Assembly: GCF_047219225.1 (NCBI RefSeq)
Contig: NZ_CP178208.1
Coordinates: forward strand, 3,353,764-3,417,763
Direction of reading: 5' to 3'
DNA from: IMCC45349 sp047219225
Lineage (GTDB): Bacteria; Bacteroidota; Bacteroidia; Flavobacteriales; Flavobacteriaceae
DNA: 64,000 nt
Made by a program: the position numbers and the translations under genes. Below the pieces are notes generated by a model. It was not told the origin of the DNA, made no database searches, and saw nothing but the letters and a program-made list of their open reading frames with translations. Numbering within the stretch: the first letter of the stretch is position 1; each line of letters begins with the position of its first letter. Positions 53,529 to 62,790 of this stretch are shown piece by piece.

Positions 53529-55817
53529 ATGACTATCAAGAAAATATTACTCTTTACTGTTTTTATTAGCTTTTTATTCACGTGTAAACAAGAAAACATT
53601 GCTACTGTTGCTTACCAAAACAATATCATTCCAAAACCTCAGAATGTAAAATTACTTAAAGGTGCTTTTATCTTTGATGATAATGTCTATCTTGAATTTG
53701 ATAATACCTTCAGTATTTCTGCCAATTTTCTTAAAAACTATATAGAAAATGGAAGTAGTATCAAGTTAAATAACAATAAATCCGAGAAGACAATTAAGTT
53801 CACTAAAGATGAATCAATCACTAACCCTGAAGCTTATAAGCTAGAAATTAACCGCACAAAAATTGAAATCAAAGCCTCATCAGACCAAGGTGCATTTTAT
53901 GCAGTTCAATCTATAAGGCAACTACTTTCTTATGAATTTGAAAATGGTTCTTATAAATTAAATATTACTAAAATTCCATGTTTAACAATAGAAGACGCTC
54001 CTCAATTTAAATACAGAGGTATGCATCTAGATGTTGGACGTCATATGTATTCGGTAGAATTCATCAAAAAATACATTGATGCTTTAGCCATGTTAAAAAT
54101 GAATACATTTCACTGGCACTTAACTGAAGACCAAGGTTGGCGTATCGAAATCAAAAAATATCCTAAACTTCAAGAAATTGCTGCATATCGTAGTGAAACA
54201 CTCATAGGACATTATAGCGACCAACCTCATCAATTTGACGGCAAACGTTATGGTGGTTTTTACACACAAGAAGAAGTTAAAGATATTGTTGCATATGCAC
54301 AAGAACGTCATGTAACTGTAATTCCAGAAATTGAACTTCCAGGGCACTCACAAGCTGCTATTGCTGCATATCCTGGGTTAGGCTGTACAGGAAAACAAAT
54401 TGAAGCAGCTACAAAATGGGGGGTTTTTGAAGACATCTATTGCTCTAAGGAATCTACTTTTGAATTCTTAGAAGATGTTCTTGATGAAGTTTTAGAATTA
54501 TTTCCAAGTAAATATATTCATATTGGTGGTGATGAAGCACCTAAATCTAGATGGAAACATTGCGATGATTGTCAAAAGCTAATCAAACAAAAAGGACTTA
54601 AAGATGAGCATGAATTACAAAGTTATTTCATATCGCGCATTGAAACATATTTAAATAATAAAGGCAGACAAATTATTGGTTGGGATGAAATCTTAGAAGG
54701 TGGTTTAGCGCCAAATGCCACAGTAATGTCATGGCGAGGTATGAATGGTGCTGTAGAAGCCGCCAAACAAAATCATAATGTGATTATGACACCAACTTCA
54801 CATTGTTATTTTGATTATTATCAAAGCGAAAATGAAAGCGAGCCAACTGCCATTGGAGGTTTTTTGCCACTAGAAAAAGTATATAGTTTTAATCCTATTC
54901 CAGAGGAATTGACAATTGAAGAGTCTAAACATGTCTTAGGTGTACAAGGAAACATTTGGACTGAGTATATGCCTAACGAAAAACATGTGGAATACATGAT
55001 GTTCCCTCGTGTATTAGCAATGAGTGAAGTTGGTTGGACACAACCAGAGCTAAAAGAGTATCACAATTTTTCAAATAGAGTTGAAAATTTTCATGAGCGC
55101 TTAGATGCATTGAACATAAATTATGCAAATCACTTTTACGAAGTTGAAGGAGATATCATAAAAAAAGACTCCACTATCTTTTACAAGTTAAGCGCTCCAA
55201 CGCAAAAGTTTGATATTAAGTTTACAACTAACAACACTGAACCTACAACAGAATCATCAACTTACTTAACTCCAATACAAATTGATAGCAGCACAACTAT
55301 TAAAGCAGTTGTATTTGATGGTAAAGGAAAGCTATTAGGAAACACATTTACACAATACATCAATTACCATAAAGGTGTTGGAGCATCTATTAAAATGAAT
55401 GTAGAACCCAACAAATCTTATCCAGGAAGTGGTGCTTATGGTTTAATTAATGGAGTTTCAGGAAGTGACAAACGTTTCGGAGATAAAGAATGGTTAGGCT
55501 TTTGGGGAGATGATATAGAGATTATTATTGATTTAGGAGAAAGCACAAATATCAACAATATAAAAACCCGTTTTTACAATGGACAAGGACAATGGATTTA
55601 TGCTCCAAAAAAAATAACAATAGAACTAGATGACACTTTATTAGACTATAAAACTAATTCAAAAAATGAATTAATTACTAATGTGGAAATTGGAGTTGGT
55701 GGTCAATACTCAAGATTCATTAAGTTAACTATTCCAAACTACGGAATTATTCCCGAAGGAAAACAAGGCGCAGGCAATAAAGCTTGGACATTTATTGACG
55801 AAATAATAATTAATTAA
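53529..55817 (+). CDS. Beta-N-acetylhexosaminidase lipoprotein (GH20)
   Basis: Removes terminal beta-GlcNAc or GalNAc residues. The 762-aa protein has a lipobox (FLFTC, Cys19), an N-terminal GH20b domain (30-155), and a TIM barrel with HWHLTEDQGWRIEIKKYP and the catalytic Asp-Glu pair in IHIGGDEAP (335-336). After the barrel comes a chitobiase-type C-terminal domain (about 560-620; FTTNNTEPTTESS) and a discoidin-like carbohydrate-binding domain. It is anchored in the outer membrane and operonic with cutC and a GH2 beta-mannosidase, so glycan-core degradation (e.g. N-glycans) is inferred. Confidence 0.93.
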   Translation: MTIKKILLFTVFISFLFTCKQENIATVAYQNNIIPKPQNVKLLKGAFIFDDNVYLEFDNTFSISANFLKNYIENGSSIKLNNNKSEKTIKFTKDESITNPEAYKLEINRTKIEIKASSDQGAFYAVQSIRQLLSYEFENGSYKLNITKIPCLTIEDAPQFKYRGMHLDVGRHMYSVEFIKKYIDALAMLKMNTFHWHLTEDQGWRIEIKKYPKLQEIAAYRSETLIGHYSDQPHQFDGKRYGGFYTQEEVKDIVAYAQERHVTVIPEIELPGHSQAAIAAYPGLGCTGKQIEAATKWGVFEDIYCSKESTFEFLEDVLDEVLELFPSKYIHIGGDEAPKSRWKHCDDCQKLIKQKGLKDEHELQSYFISRIETYLNNKGRQIIGWDEILEGGLAPNATVMSWRGMNGAVEAAKQNHNVIMTPTSHCYFDYYQSENESEPTAIGGFLPLEKVYSFNPIPEELTIEESKHVLGVQGNIWTEYMPNEKHVEYMMFPRVLAMSEVGWTQPELKEYHNFSNRVENFHERLDALNINYANHFYEVEGDIIKKDSTIFYKLSAPTQKFDIKFTTNNTEPTTESSTYLTPIQIDSSTTIKAVVFDGKGKLLGNTFTQYINYHKGVGASIKMNVEPNKSYPGSGAYGLINGVSGSDKRFGDKEWLGFWGDDIEIIIDLGESTNINNIKTRFYNGQGQWIYAPKKITIELDDTLLDYKTNSKNELITNVEIGVGGQYSRFIKLTIPNYGIIPEGKQGAGNKAWTFIDEIIIN

Positions 55818-55818
55818 A

Positions 55819-56544
55819 ATGACACTAGAAATTTGCGCAAGTAATTACCAATCAGCAAGCAACGCTCAAGAAGCAGGTGCAGATCGTATTGAACTCTGCC
55901 AAGAACTGGCTATTGGTGGTATCACTCCTAGTTATGGATTACTAAAACAAGTATTAGATACACTAGATATTCCTGTGTTTGTATTGATTCGCCCAAGAAG
56001 TGGTAATTTCACCTATTCTGATGCAGAGTTTGACATCATGAAACAAAACATTCTGCTTTGTAAAGATTTAGGCGCTAGTGGAATTGTATCTGGAGTTTTA
56101 AATCTTGACAATACCATTGATATTGAGCGCACCCAAGAATTAATTGAATTATCAAAACCACTACCTTTCACCTTTCATCGTGCTTTTGATTGGACACCAA
56201 AACCTGTAAAAGCTATGTATAGCTTAATAGAGATTGGAGTTGAACGAATTTTATCGTCTGGTCAACAAGCATCTGCAGAAAAAGGTTTAGAACTATTAAC
56301 TAAACTAAAAGACAAAGCCCAAAACAGAATAAACATATTACCTGGAGGAGGCATTAACAGCTCTAATGCTTCAATTTTCAAAGCTAATAGTTTTAATGAA
56401 ATTCACGCTTCGGCTTCAACAATTAAAACAGTTTCAGAAATACCAGAAATAAGCATGAACAGTTCTAAATTTTTAAGTGATACAGACATTTATTATTCTG
56501 ATGAAACAAACATCAAATCTATTATTCAATCATTACATGCTTAG
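55819..56544 (+). CDS. cutC: CutC-family protein
   Basis: A 241-aa TIM-barrel protein named for copper homeostasis, although the direct role in copper is doubtful. Family motifs are LEICASNYQSASNAQEAGA, ELCQELAIGG-TPSYG, FHRAFDW and RILSSGQQASAEKG. It starts one base after the GH20 stop and overlaps the GH2 start, so it is cotranscribed with glycosidases. This association suggests a metabolic role in sugar breakdown rather than copper tolerance, which is inference. Confidence 0.92.
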   Translation: MTLEICASNYQSASNAQEAGADRIELCQELAIGGITPSYGLLKQVLDTLDIPVFVLIRPRSGNFTYSDAEFDIMKQNILLCKDLGASGIVSGVLNLDNTIDIERTQELIELSKPLPFTFHRAFDWTPKPVKAMYSLIEIGVERILSSGQQASAEKGLELLTKLKDKAQNRINILPGGGINSSNASIFKANSFNEIHASASTIKTVSEIPEISMNSSKFLSDTDIYYSDETNIKSIIQSLHA

Positions 56545-59002
56545 GTTTCTATATATCACTATTTTCAGCTTAGTTTTACTGTCTTGCAATTCAAAAGAAG
56601 TACAAACTCCAATTAACATAGAACTTCATAATAATTGGGAATTTAAACAAGTAGATAGTACACAATGGCATACAGCTACTGTTCCAGGAGAAGTGCATTC
56701 CGATTTATTGAATCACAAATTAATTGAAGACCCATTTATTGGAAACAATGAGCACGATTTACAATGGATATCGGAAACCAACTGGGAATACAAAACACAA
56801 TTTTTATTAGACAACAACATTTTAAACAAAAAACATATTGATCTCAACTTTGAAGGATTAGACACCTATGCAAAGGTGTTTTTAAATGATTCATTAATAC
56901 TTAACACTAACAATGCGTTTCTCAATTGGAAAAAGGATGTTAAATCACTTTTAAACCCTGAAAATACTTTAAAAGTAATCTTTACAAAACCCTCAGAAAT
57001 TGAAGCAAAAGAAAAAGCAAAATTAGGATATCAACTTCCTGAAGGTAATCGCATTTTTACACGAAAAGCACAATTTCAATATGGTTGGGATTGGGGACCA
57101 AAACTCAACACCATGGGCATTTGGCGACCTGTGACTTTGACTGCTTGGGATGATTATAAAATTGAAGATTTACATATTAAACAAACTGAATTAAACAACA
57201 ATATAGCAACTCTTCAAATTCAACTAAATAACACATTAAATACTGAGCTGAATAATAACGTGTCTTATGATATTTATGTCAACGATATTTTTAATTCAAC
57301 TTATTCAAATCAGACCAAAACATTTAATATACAAAATCCAAAACTTTGGTGGCCTCATAATTTAGGAGAACCATATTTGTATGAAGTTAAAGTAATTGTA
57401 AAAAAAGACAACATCATTCTAGATAGTATTTCTAAAAAAATCGGACTCAGAACTATTGAGTTAGTCAATGAAAAAGATTCTATTGGAGAATCTTTCTATT
57501 TTAAAGTAAATGATGTACCTGTTTATGCTAAAGGTGCTAATTATATTCCACAACACAGTTTTCAAGGTCAAGTTAGCAATCAGCACTACAAAGACTTACT
57601 TAATGATGTTGTAGACGCTAATATGAACATGCTTCGCGTTTGGGGAGGTGGTATTTATGAGAATGACATTTTTTATGACCTATGCGACGAAAAAGGCATT
57701 CTCGTTTGGCAAGATTTCATGTTTGCTTGTGCTATGTATCCTGGAGATAAAGACTTTTTAGAAAACGTTCAAAATGAAGCTACATACAACGTAAAGCGAT
57801 TAAGAAACCATCCTTCTATAGCGCTTTGGTGTGGCAATAACGAAAACAGTGAAGGTTGGCATCGTTGGGGTTGGCAAGCCAATAGAAGTGATAAAGAAAA
57901 AGAAGAAATTTGGAACAACTATCTAAAAGTGTTTGATAGTATTCTTCCTAAAACAGTCAACCAATTAACTGATGTTGATTACTGGGAAAGCTCACCAAGA
58001 TATGGTCGTGGTAATCCAAATTACAAGTCAGAAGGCGATGCACATGATTGGTGGATTTGGCATGATGATTATCCATTTGAACACTTAGAGCAAAATGTAC
58101 CTCGTTTTATGAGTGAGTTTGGCATGCAAGGGTTTCCTAGTTACGAGACTATTAAATACATTAATCAATCTGATAGTATTAACATCAGTTCTAAAGGTTT
58201 TAAAAATCATCAAAAACACCATCGAGGTTTTCAATTAATTGATGAGTACATGCAACGCGATTTCCCTGTACCAACCAAAGCAGAAGATTACGTCTATATG
58301 AGTCAGCTAGTACAAGCCTACGGAATTACTATGGGAATTGAAGCACATCGCAGAGCGAAACCAAAAAATATGGGAACATTGTATTGGCAGCTTAATGATT
58401 GTTGGCCTTCAGTCTCGTGGTCTAGTATTGATTATTTTGGTAATTGGAAAGCTTTGCATTATAAAGCTAAAAAGAGCTTTGACAACTTATTAATTTCATC
58501 AATTATAGAAGACAACATATTAAAAATTTATGCAGTCAATGATTCACTTATTGATATTGAGCTAGATTTAAAATTAGAGCTTTTAGATTTTAATGGCAAT
58601 GAAATTTGGTCTGGAGATTTATTAACTATTGCAAAAGCAAATGCTTCTGATGCTATTTTTAAATACGATTTGAGCAAGATAAATTTTAACAAAGAAGCTT
58701 CCGTTTTAAAGATTTCATCTGAAAACAACCAATGGTTAAAATACTTTTCAAAACCAAAAGATTTAAAATTACAACAAGGAGAAATAGAAACTATTATCAG
58801 TAAAACGAATGAAGGTTTCAAAATTGAACTCTTATCTTCTACCCTTCAAAAAAATATCTTATTATACACTGAAGAAAAAGGACATTTCTCAGATAACTTT
58901 TTTGATTTGCTACCTAATAAAACTAAGATTATAGAATTTGAAACAGATTCTAAGACTTTGGAAAATTTAAAACTAAAATCGTTGAATATGTTTACAAACT
59001 AA
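56537..59002 (+). CDS. Beta-mannosidase lipoprotein (GH2)
   Basis: Hydrolyses terminal beta-mannose, e.g. the Man-beta-GlcNAc link at the N-glycan core. The preferred start is the ATG at 56537, which opens a clean lipoprotein signal (MLRFLYITIFSLVLLSC, Cys17) and overlaps cutC by 8 bases. An in-frame ATG at 56477 would overlap by 68 and bury the signal. The 821-aa protein has a GH2 N-terminal jelly roll, an Ig-like domain, and a TIM barrel with the acid/base Glu in WCGNNENSEGW and the nucleophile Glu in RFMSEFGMQGFPS. With the GH20 enzyme it could act in sequence on N-glycan cores. Confidence 0.92.
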   Translation: MLRFLYITIFSLVLLSCNSKEVQTPINIELHNNWEFKQVDSTQWHTATVPGEVHSDLLNHKLIEDPFIGNNEHDLQWISETNWEYKTQFLLDNNILNKKHIDLNFEGLDTYAKVFLNDSLILNTNNAFLNWKKDVKSLLNPENTLKVIFTKPSEIEAKEKAKLGYQLPEGNRIFTRKAQFQYGWDWGPKLNTMGIWRPVTLTAWDDYKIEDLHIKQTELNNNIATLQIQLNNTLNTELNNNVSYDIYVNDIFNSTYSNQTKTFNIQNPKLWWPHNLGEPYLYEVKVIVKKDNIILDSISKKIGLRTIELVNEKDSIGESFYFKVNDVPVYAKGANYIPQHSFQGQVSNQHYKDLLNDVVDANMNMLRVWGGGIYENDIFYDLCDEKGILVWQDFMFACAMYPGDKDFLENVQNEATYNVKRLRNHPSIALWCGNNENSEGWHRWGWQANRSDKEKEEIWNNYLKVFDSILPKTVNQLTDVDYWESSPRYGRGNPNYKSEGDAHDWWIWHDDYPFEHLEQNVPRFMSEFGMQGFPSYETIKYINQSDSINISSKGFKNHQKHHRGFQLIDEYMQRDFPVPTKAEDYVYMSQLVQAYGITMGIEAHRRAKPKNMGTLYWQLNDCWPSVSWSSIDYFGNWKALHYKAKKSFDNLLISSIIEDNILKIYAVNDSLIDIELDLKLELLDFNGNEIWSGDLLTIAKANASDAIFKYDLSKINFNKEASVLKISSENNQWLKYFSKPKDLKLQQGEIETIISKTNEGFKIELLSSTLQKNILLYTEEKGHFSDNFFDLLPNKTKIIEFETDSKTLENLKLKSLNMFTN

Positions 59003-59026
59003 AAAAGTATTACAACACTCGAGCAA

Positions 59027-59893
59027 TTACAATTTAACAGCCTTAGTCATTCGATCCTTTTGATTAATATCTTGTCGCAATTCAATATCTTGAAATTTAT
59101 TTTCAGACAATAATTGCTTCATTTGAACACCTAAGTATTCATTGATTTCAAAGAATAATAATCCATTTTCTTTAAGTAGTTTTTGCGACAATTCTGCTAT
59201 AACTCTATAAAACACCAAAGCATTATCATCTTCTACAAATAATGCTAAATGCGGTTCGTGTTTTAAAACATTGTCGTGCATTAATTCTTTTTCTAATTCA
59301 CGCACATAAGGTGGATTGGAAACAATGACATCAAATTGCAAATCATTTAATTCGCTATTTAACTCTAAAACATTAGCATTAACAAAAGTGATATCCACAT
59401 TATTTTGTTGCGCATTTTGTTGCGCAACACTTAAAGCATCTTTACTAACATCCAAAGCATATACTTTAGCATTAGGAATATTTTTAGCTAACGAAATAGC
59501 AATACAACCACTTCCTGTGCCTATATCTAAGATGTTTATCTGCTTTTCAACTGAGTGCGGAATGACAGAATTAATTATCCAATCTACTAACTCTTCTGTT
59601 TCTGGTCTAGGAATTAAAACCGATTCGTTGACTTTAAATGGTAGTCCAAAAAATTCTGTTTCCCCTAATATATATTGAATAGGTTCATAGTTTTTTAAAC
59701 GTTCTATCAACTCTTGAAAATGATTGTAGTTTTTAGGATTAACAACTTCATCAGCTTTTAAACTAATATCAATACGCTTATAACCCAAATAAAACTCTGA
59801 AGCGATTAAGAAAAAGGATTCTATTTCCTCATTAGGATAATAGCCTTTTAAACCATTTTTAAAATATATTTTTAAAGCTTTTAATTGCATCAT
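59027..59893 (-). CDS. prmC: Peptide chain release factor glutamine methyltransferase
   Basis: Methylates the Gln of the GGQ motif in release factors. It has the SAM motif ILDIGTGSGCIAISLA and the catalytic NPPY motif in VSNPPYVRE. With the start at 59893 the protein is 288 aa (MMQLKALKIYF), and the start overlaps the GNAT stop as ATGA, a typical coupled junction. The longer frame from 59920 adds residues not expected in the family. Confidence 0.94.
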   Translation of the reverse strand: MMQLKALKIYFKNGLKGYYPNEEIESFFLIASEFYLGYKRIDISLKADEVVNPKNYNHFQELIERLKNYEPIQYILGETEFFGLPFKVNESVLIPRPETEELVDWIINSVIPHSVEKQINILDIGTGSGCIAISLAKNIPNAKVYALDVSKDALSVAQQNAQQNNVDITFVNANVLELNSELNDLQFDVIVSNPPYVRELEKELMHDNVLKHEPHLALFVEDDNALVFYRVIAELSQKLLKENGLLFFEINEYLGVQMKQLLSENKFQDIELRQDINQKDRMTKAVKL

Positions 59894-60366
59894 AAATCTT
59901 TTAACATCCACACTCCACAAGAATAATGTCCCGTATTTCCTAAAGGTCCATCTAAATGTTCAAAACCATATTTTTCATAAATATGGATTGCTGCTTTTAG
60001 CATTGAAGCAGATTCTAAATAACATTTTTCGTAACCAAAATCTTTAGCCACTTGCAAACATTTTTCAAAGAGCATTTTCCCATAGCCATTTCCTCTAATT
60101 TTTGAGGAGAAATACATTTTTTGAAGCTCACATACATTGCCTTCATAATTATTTAAAGGCTTAATACCTCCTCCTCCTAACACTTCACCATCAACTTCTA
60201 CTACAAAATACACTTCCTTATCTCCTTGGTAAGATTCAAACATTTTTGGTGTTTCCTTATCTTCATAAGCAGTTCCCGTTAACGGAATACCAAGTTCAAT
60301 AAATGTTTCCTTTATAACAGTCTCAACCGACTTATTATCTTTTTGTTGAATTTCTCTAATAATCAT
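59890..60366 (-). CDS. GNAT-family N-acetyltransferase
   Basis: A 158-aa acetyltransferase with the acetyl-CoA-binding motif KIRGNGYGKMLFEKCL (about 90-106) and the C-terminal strand ASMLKAAIHIYEKYGFEHLD. The acceptor substrate is unknown. It is coupled to prmC through a 4-base overlap, and PrmC-GNAT adjacency is common in the family. It is divergent from the LEA-type lipoprotein gene. Confidence 0.88.
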   Translation of the reverse strand: MIIREIQQKDNKSVETVIKETFIELGIPLTGTAYEDKETPKMFESYQGDKEVYFVVEVDGEVLGGGGIKPLNNYEGNVCELQKMYFSSKIRGNGYGKMLFEKCLQVAKDFGYEKCYLESASMLKAAIHIYEKYGFEHLDGPLGNTGHYSCGVWMLKDL

Positions 60367-60390
60367 CTACACTTACCAATAATTTAATCT

Positions 60391-60398
60391 TACTTTTG
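60391..60398 (+). promoter_or_regulatory. Candidate -7 promoter box of the LEA-type lipoprotein gene
   Basis: TACTTTTG matches TAnnTTTG exactly, 34 bases before the ATG at 60433. Confidence 0.45.
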
Positions 60399-60432
60399 TG
60401 ACGTGAAGATACTGATAATCTATATTATTTAA

Positions 60433-60897
60433 ATGAGAAACAAATTAATATTACTAACACTTTTTATCCTAACCTTTAGTTGTTCTGTTAAAGAAAAACC
60501 TGAGTTTTTAAGAGTTGAAAATATTAAGGTTACAGATTCTAACCTTGAAAGTATTACCTTAAGTGCAAATGCTTTTTTTAACAATCCTAACGATATTGGA
60601 GGTACTCTAAAAAGTGATGGTATTATTGTTTTAGTAAACGATATTGAAATTGGTAAAATTAGTTCTGATGATTTCAAAGTGCCAGCTAATAAAGAATTCA
60701 GCATTCCTTTGCAAATAACTGCTTCAACTACAGATATTATTAACAAAGACACTAATGGTATTGTTGGAGGCATTATAAATAGCTTACTTTCTAAAAAAGT
60801 AAAAGTGCAGTACAAAGGATTTATTACCTATAAAGCTTTAGGTATCTCTTATGATTATCCTGTTGACAAAACTGAAAATGTAAAAATTAAACTGTAA
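60433..60897 (+). CDS. LEA type 2 family lipoprotein
   Basis: A 154-aa protein with a lipobox (LTFSC, Cys17) and a WHy/LEA14-like beta-sandwich: FLRVENIKVTDSNLESITLSANAFFNNPNDIGG, and the typical late strand VPANKEFSIPLQI. Such proteins are thought to act in stress tolerance, but the role here is unknown. Its stop is immediately followed by the stop of the convergent broken gene, with no base between. Confidence 0.82.
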   Translation: MRNKLILLTLFILTFSCSVKEKPEFLRVENIKVTDSNLESITLSANAFFNNPNDIGGTLKSDGIIVLVNDIEIGKISSDDFKVPANKEFSIPLQITASTTDIINKDTNGIVGGIINSLLSKKVKVQYKGFITYKALGISYDYPVDKTENVKIKL

Positions 60898-61120
60898 TTA
60901 TTTTTTCTTTTGTGAAATTATTTTTCTAACAACACGAATTAAGTCCCTAATTATATAAATTAGTGGCACTAAAAAAATAAAAACACCTATAAAATTAATA
61001 TCAAACCATACACTTGATTCTCCAAAACCCTTAGGCCAAGAATAAAAAAAATGAAAAGCCTATTATCATTATAAAAACACAGATTAAATAGACTAAAAAT
61101 CGAAATAAAAAGTTTTTCAA
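60898..61120 (-). pseudogene. Small two-helix membrane protein, frame broken by one extra base in a T-run
   Basis: On the minus strand a TTG at 61120 opens MKNFLFRFLVYLICVFIM and continues into a stop. A second reading frame continues as YSWPKGFGESSVWFD and a second helix to a basic tail ending ISQKKK and TAA at 60898. The two frames join if one T is removed from the 8-T run (plus-strand A-run 61044-61051), giving a continuous 73-aa protein with two predicted TM helices. The whole region therefore looks coding. Either the gene is disrupted, the run is read by slippage, or the count is a sequencing error. The function is unknown. Confidence 0.65.
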
Positions 61121-61177
61121 GTTTATTTTAATTTTCTATAAATATAAATTATAATATTGTTATTCAATTGTACTGAT

Positions 61178-62182
61178 TTGCAAATACACAAAAACTACAT
61201 ACAACGTTGTATAGACATCGCTAAAAACGGTTTAGGTTTTACTGCTCCTAATCCAATGGTTGGTGCTGTAATTGTTTATAACAATAAGATTATAGGAGAA
61301 GGCTACACAAGTGCTTATGGTGGCAATCATGCCGAAGTAAATGCTATTAATTCAGTTAAAGACAAATCATTATTAAAAGAATCTACACTATATGTAACGC
61401 TTGAACCTTGCTCTCATCATGGAAAAACACCACCTTGCAGTGATTTAATTGTTAAAAACAAGATTCCAAACGTGGTTATTGGTTGTGTTGATGATAACCC
61501 AGAAGTTTCAGGAAAAGGAATTAAAAGGTTAAAAAAATCTGGATGCAACGTAATTGTTGGTATATTAGAAAACGAGTGTAAAACACATCACAAACGCTTT
61601 TTTACTTTTCACAATAAAAAACGTCCATATATTATTTTAAAATGGGCAGAAACTTCTAATGGCTATATTTCACCTAAGCATAAAGACGAACAGAAACCTG
61701 TTTGGATTACAAATACATATTCTAGACAATTAGTACATAAATGGCGAGCAGAAGAACAAGCTATTTTAGTAGGAACCAATACTGTTGTTGCAGACAACCC
61801 AAGTTTAACTACTAGAGATTATACAGGAAAAAACCCTATTAGAGTTGTTATAGACAACACAAATCGCTTACCTAAAAACGCATCCATTTTTGATAACACT
61901 GCTGAAACTATTGTTATTTCAAAAGAGGATATAGATTTCAATCAACCTATTGCATCACAAATTTGTACTATCCTTTATCAAAAAAACATCAATTCAATAA
62001 TAATTGAAGGAGGTGCTCAAACACTACAAACCTTTATTAATGAAAACCTATGGGATGAAGCGCGTATATTTAAGGGTTCTAATAATTTTAAAAATGGTAC
62101 TAAAGCACCAATATTAAAAGGAACTCTAATACAAAACCATAAAATACAAAACGACACTTTTAATATATTGGTAAATGATTAA
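61178..62182 (+). CDS. ribD: Bifunctional riboflavin biosynthesis deaminase/reductase (TTG start)
   Basis: Two early steps of riboflavin synthesis. The 334-aa protein has an N-terminal deaminase with zinc motifs HAEVNA and PCSHHGKTPPCS, and a C-terminal reductase with VGTNTVVADNPSLTTRD and IIIEGGAQTLQTFINENLWDEARIF. The start aligned with family members is the TTG at 61178 (MQIHKNYIQRC). The frame extends to another TTG at 61157, but those residues are unlike the family. It overlaps the HAD gene by 8 bases. Confidence 0.92.
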   Translation: MQIHKNYIQRCIDIAKNGLGFTAPNPMVGAVIVYNNKIIGEGYTSAYGGNHAEVNAINSVKDKSLLKESTLYVTLEPCSHHGKTPPCSDLIVKNKIPNVVIGCVDDNPEVSGKGIKRLKKSGCNVIVGILENECKTHHKRFFTFHNKKRPYIILKWAETSNGYISPKHKDEQKPVWITNTYSRQLVHKWRAEEQAILVGTNTVVADNPSLTTRDYTGKNPIRVVIDNTNRLPKNASIFDNTAETIVISKEDIDFNQPIASQICTILYQKNINSIIIEGGAQTLQTFINENLWDEARIFKGSNNFKNGTKAPILKGTLIQNHKIQNDTFNILVND

Positions 62183-62789
62183 GACAATTATATTTGACTT
62201 CGGAGATGTATTCATCAATTTAGATAAACCTGCTACCGAAAGGGAACTATTTAAATTAGGAGTAAAAGAACTCTCTTTAGACATGTACAACGTTGCAAAG
62301 GAATATGAGAAAGGACTTATAAGCTCTAATGAATTTGTAACATACTTCACCAACAAATTCCCTAACATAAAAGGTACTGACTTAATAAAAGCTTGGAATG
62401 CAATAATCTTAGATTTTCCAGAGTATAGATTAGAGTTTATAGAAAACCTAGCAAAAGACAAAACATATAAACTTATTTTACTAAGTAACACCAATGCACT
62501 ACATATAGAGCAAGTAATTGAAAATATGAATCTTGAACGCTACAACCGTTTCAAGAATTGCTTTGACAAATTTTACTTATCACATGAAATTCATTTAAGA
62601 AAACCCAATTCAAATATTTATGAATTTGTTTTAACTGAAAATAATTTATTACCAAACGAATGCATTTTTATTGATGATACTAAGGACAATACAGATACTG
62701 CTGCGTCATTAGGAATTCATGTATGGAATAATAATCCAGAAGTAGACGACATTATAAACCTATTTAAAGAAAAAGCTGAACTTTTTTAA
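62175..62789 (+). CDS. HAD-family hydrolase (YihX-like)
   Basis: A 204-aa phosphatase-like HAD protein. Motif I is FDFGDVFINLD, with nucleophile Asp and the Asp-x-Gly variant seen in the YihX-like sugar-phosphatase class. Motif II is LLSNT and motif IV is FIDDTKDN. A cap region lies between about 20 and 85. The substrate is unknown. It follows ribD with an 8-base overlap and could provide the missing phosphatase of riboflavin synthesis, which is inference. Confidence 0.85.
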   Translation: MIKTIIFDFGDVFINLDKPATERELFKLGVKELSLDMYNVAKEYEKGLISSNEFVTYFTNKFPNIKGTDLIKAWNAIILDFPEYRLEFIENLAKDKTYKLILLSNTNALHIEQVIENMNLERYNRFKNCFDKFYLSHEIHLRKPNSNIYEFVLTENNLLPNECIFIDDTKDNTDTAASLGIHVWNNNPEVDDIINLFKEKAELF

Positions 62790-62790
62790 T

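Noticed and set aside
56477..56536. Upstream ATG for the beta-mannosidase gene
   Set aside because: It overlaps cutC by 68 bases and places 20 residues before an otherwise perfect lipoprotein signal.
59894..59920. Longer start for prmC at 59920
   Set aside because: It adds residues inside the GNAT gene; the ATG at 59893 overlaps the GNAT stop as ATGA and fits the family.
61157..61177. TTG start of ribD at 61157
   Set aside because: The extra seven residues do not resemble the family; the TTG at 61178 aligns.
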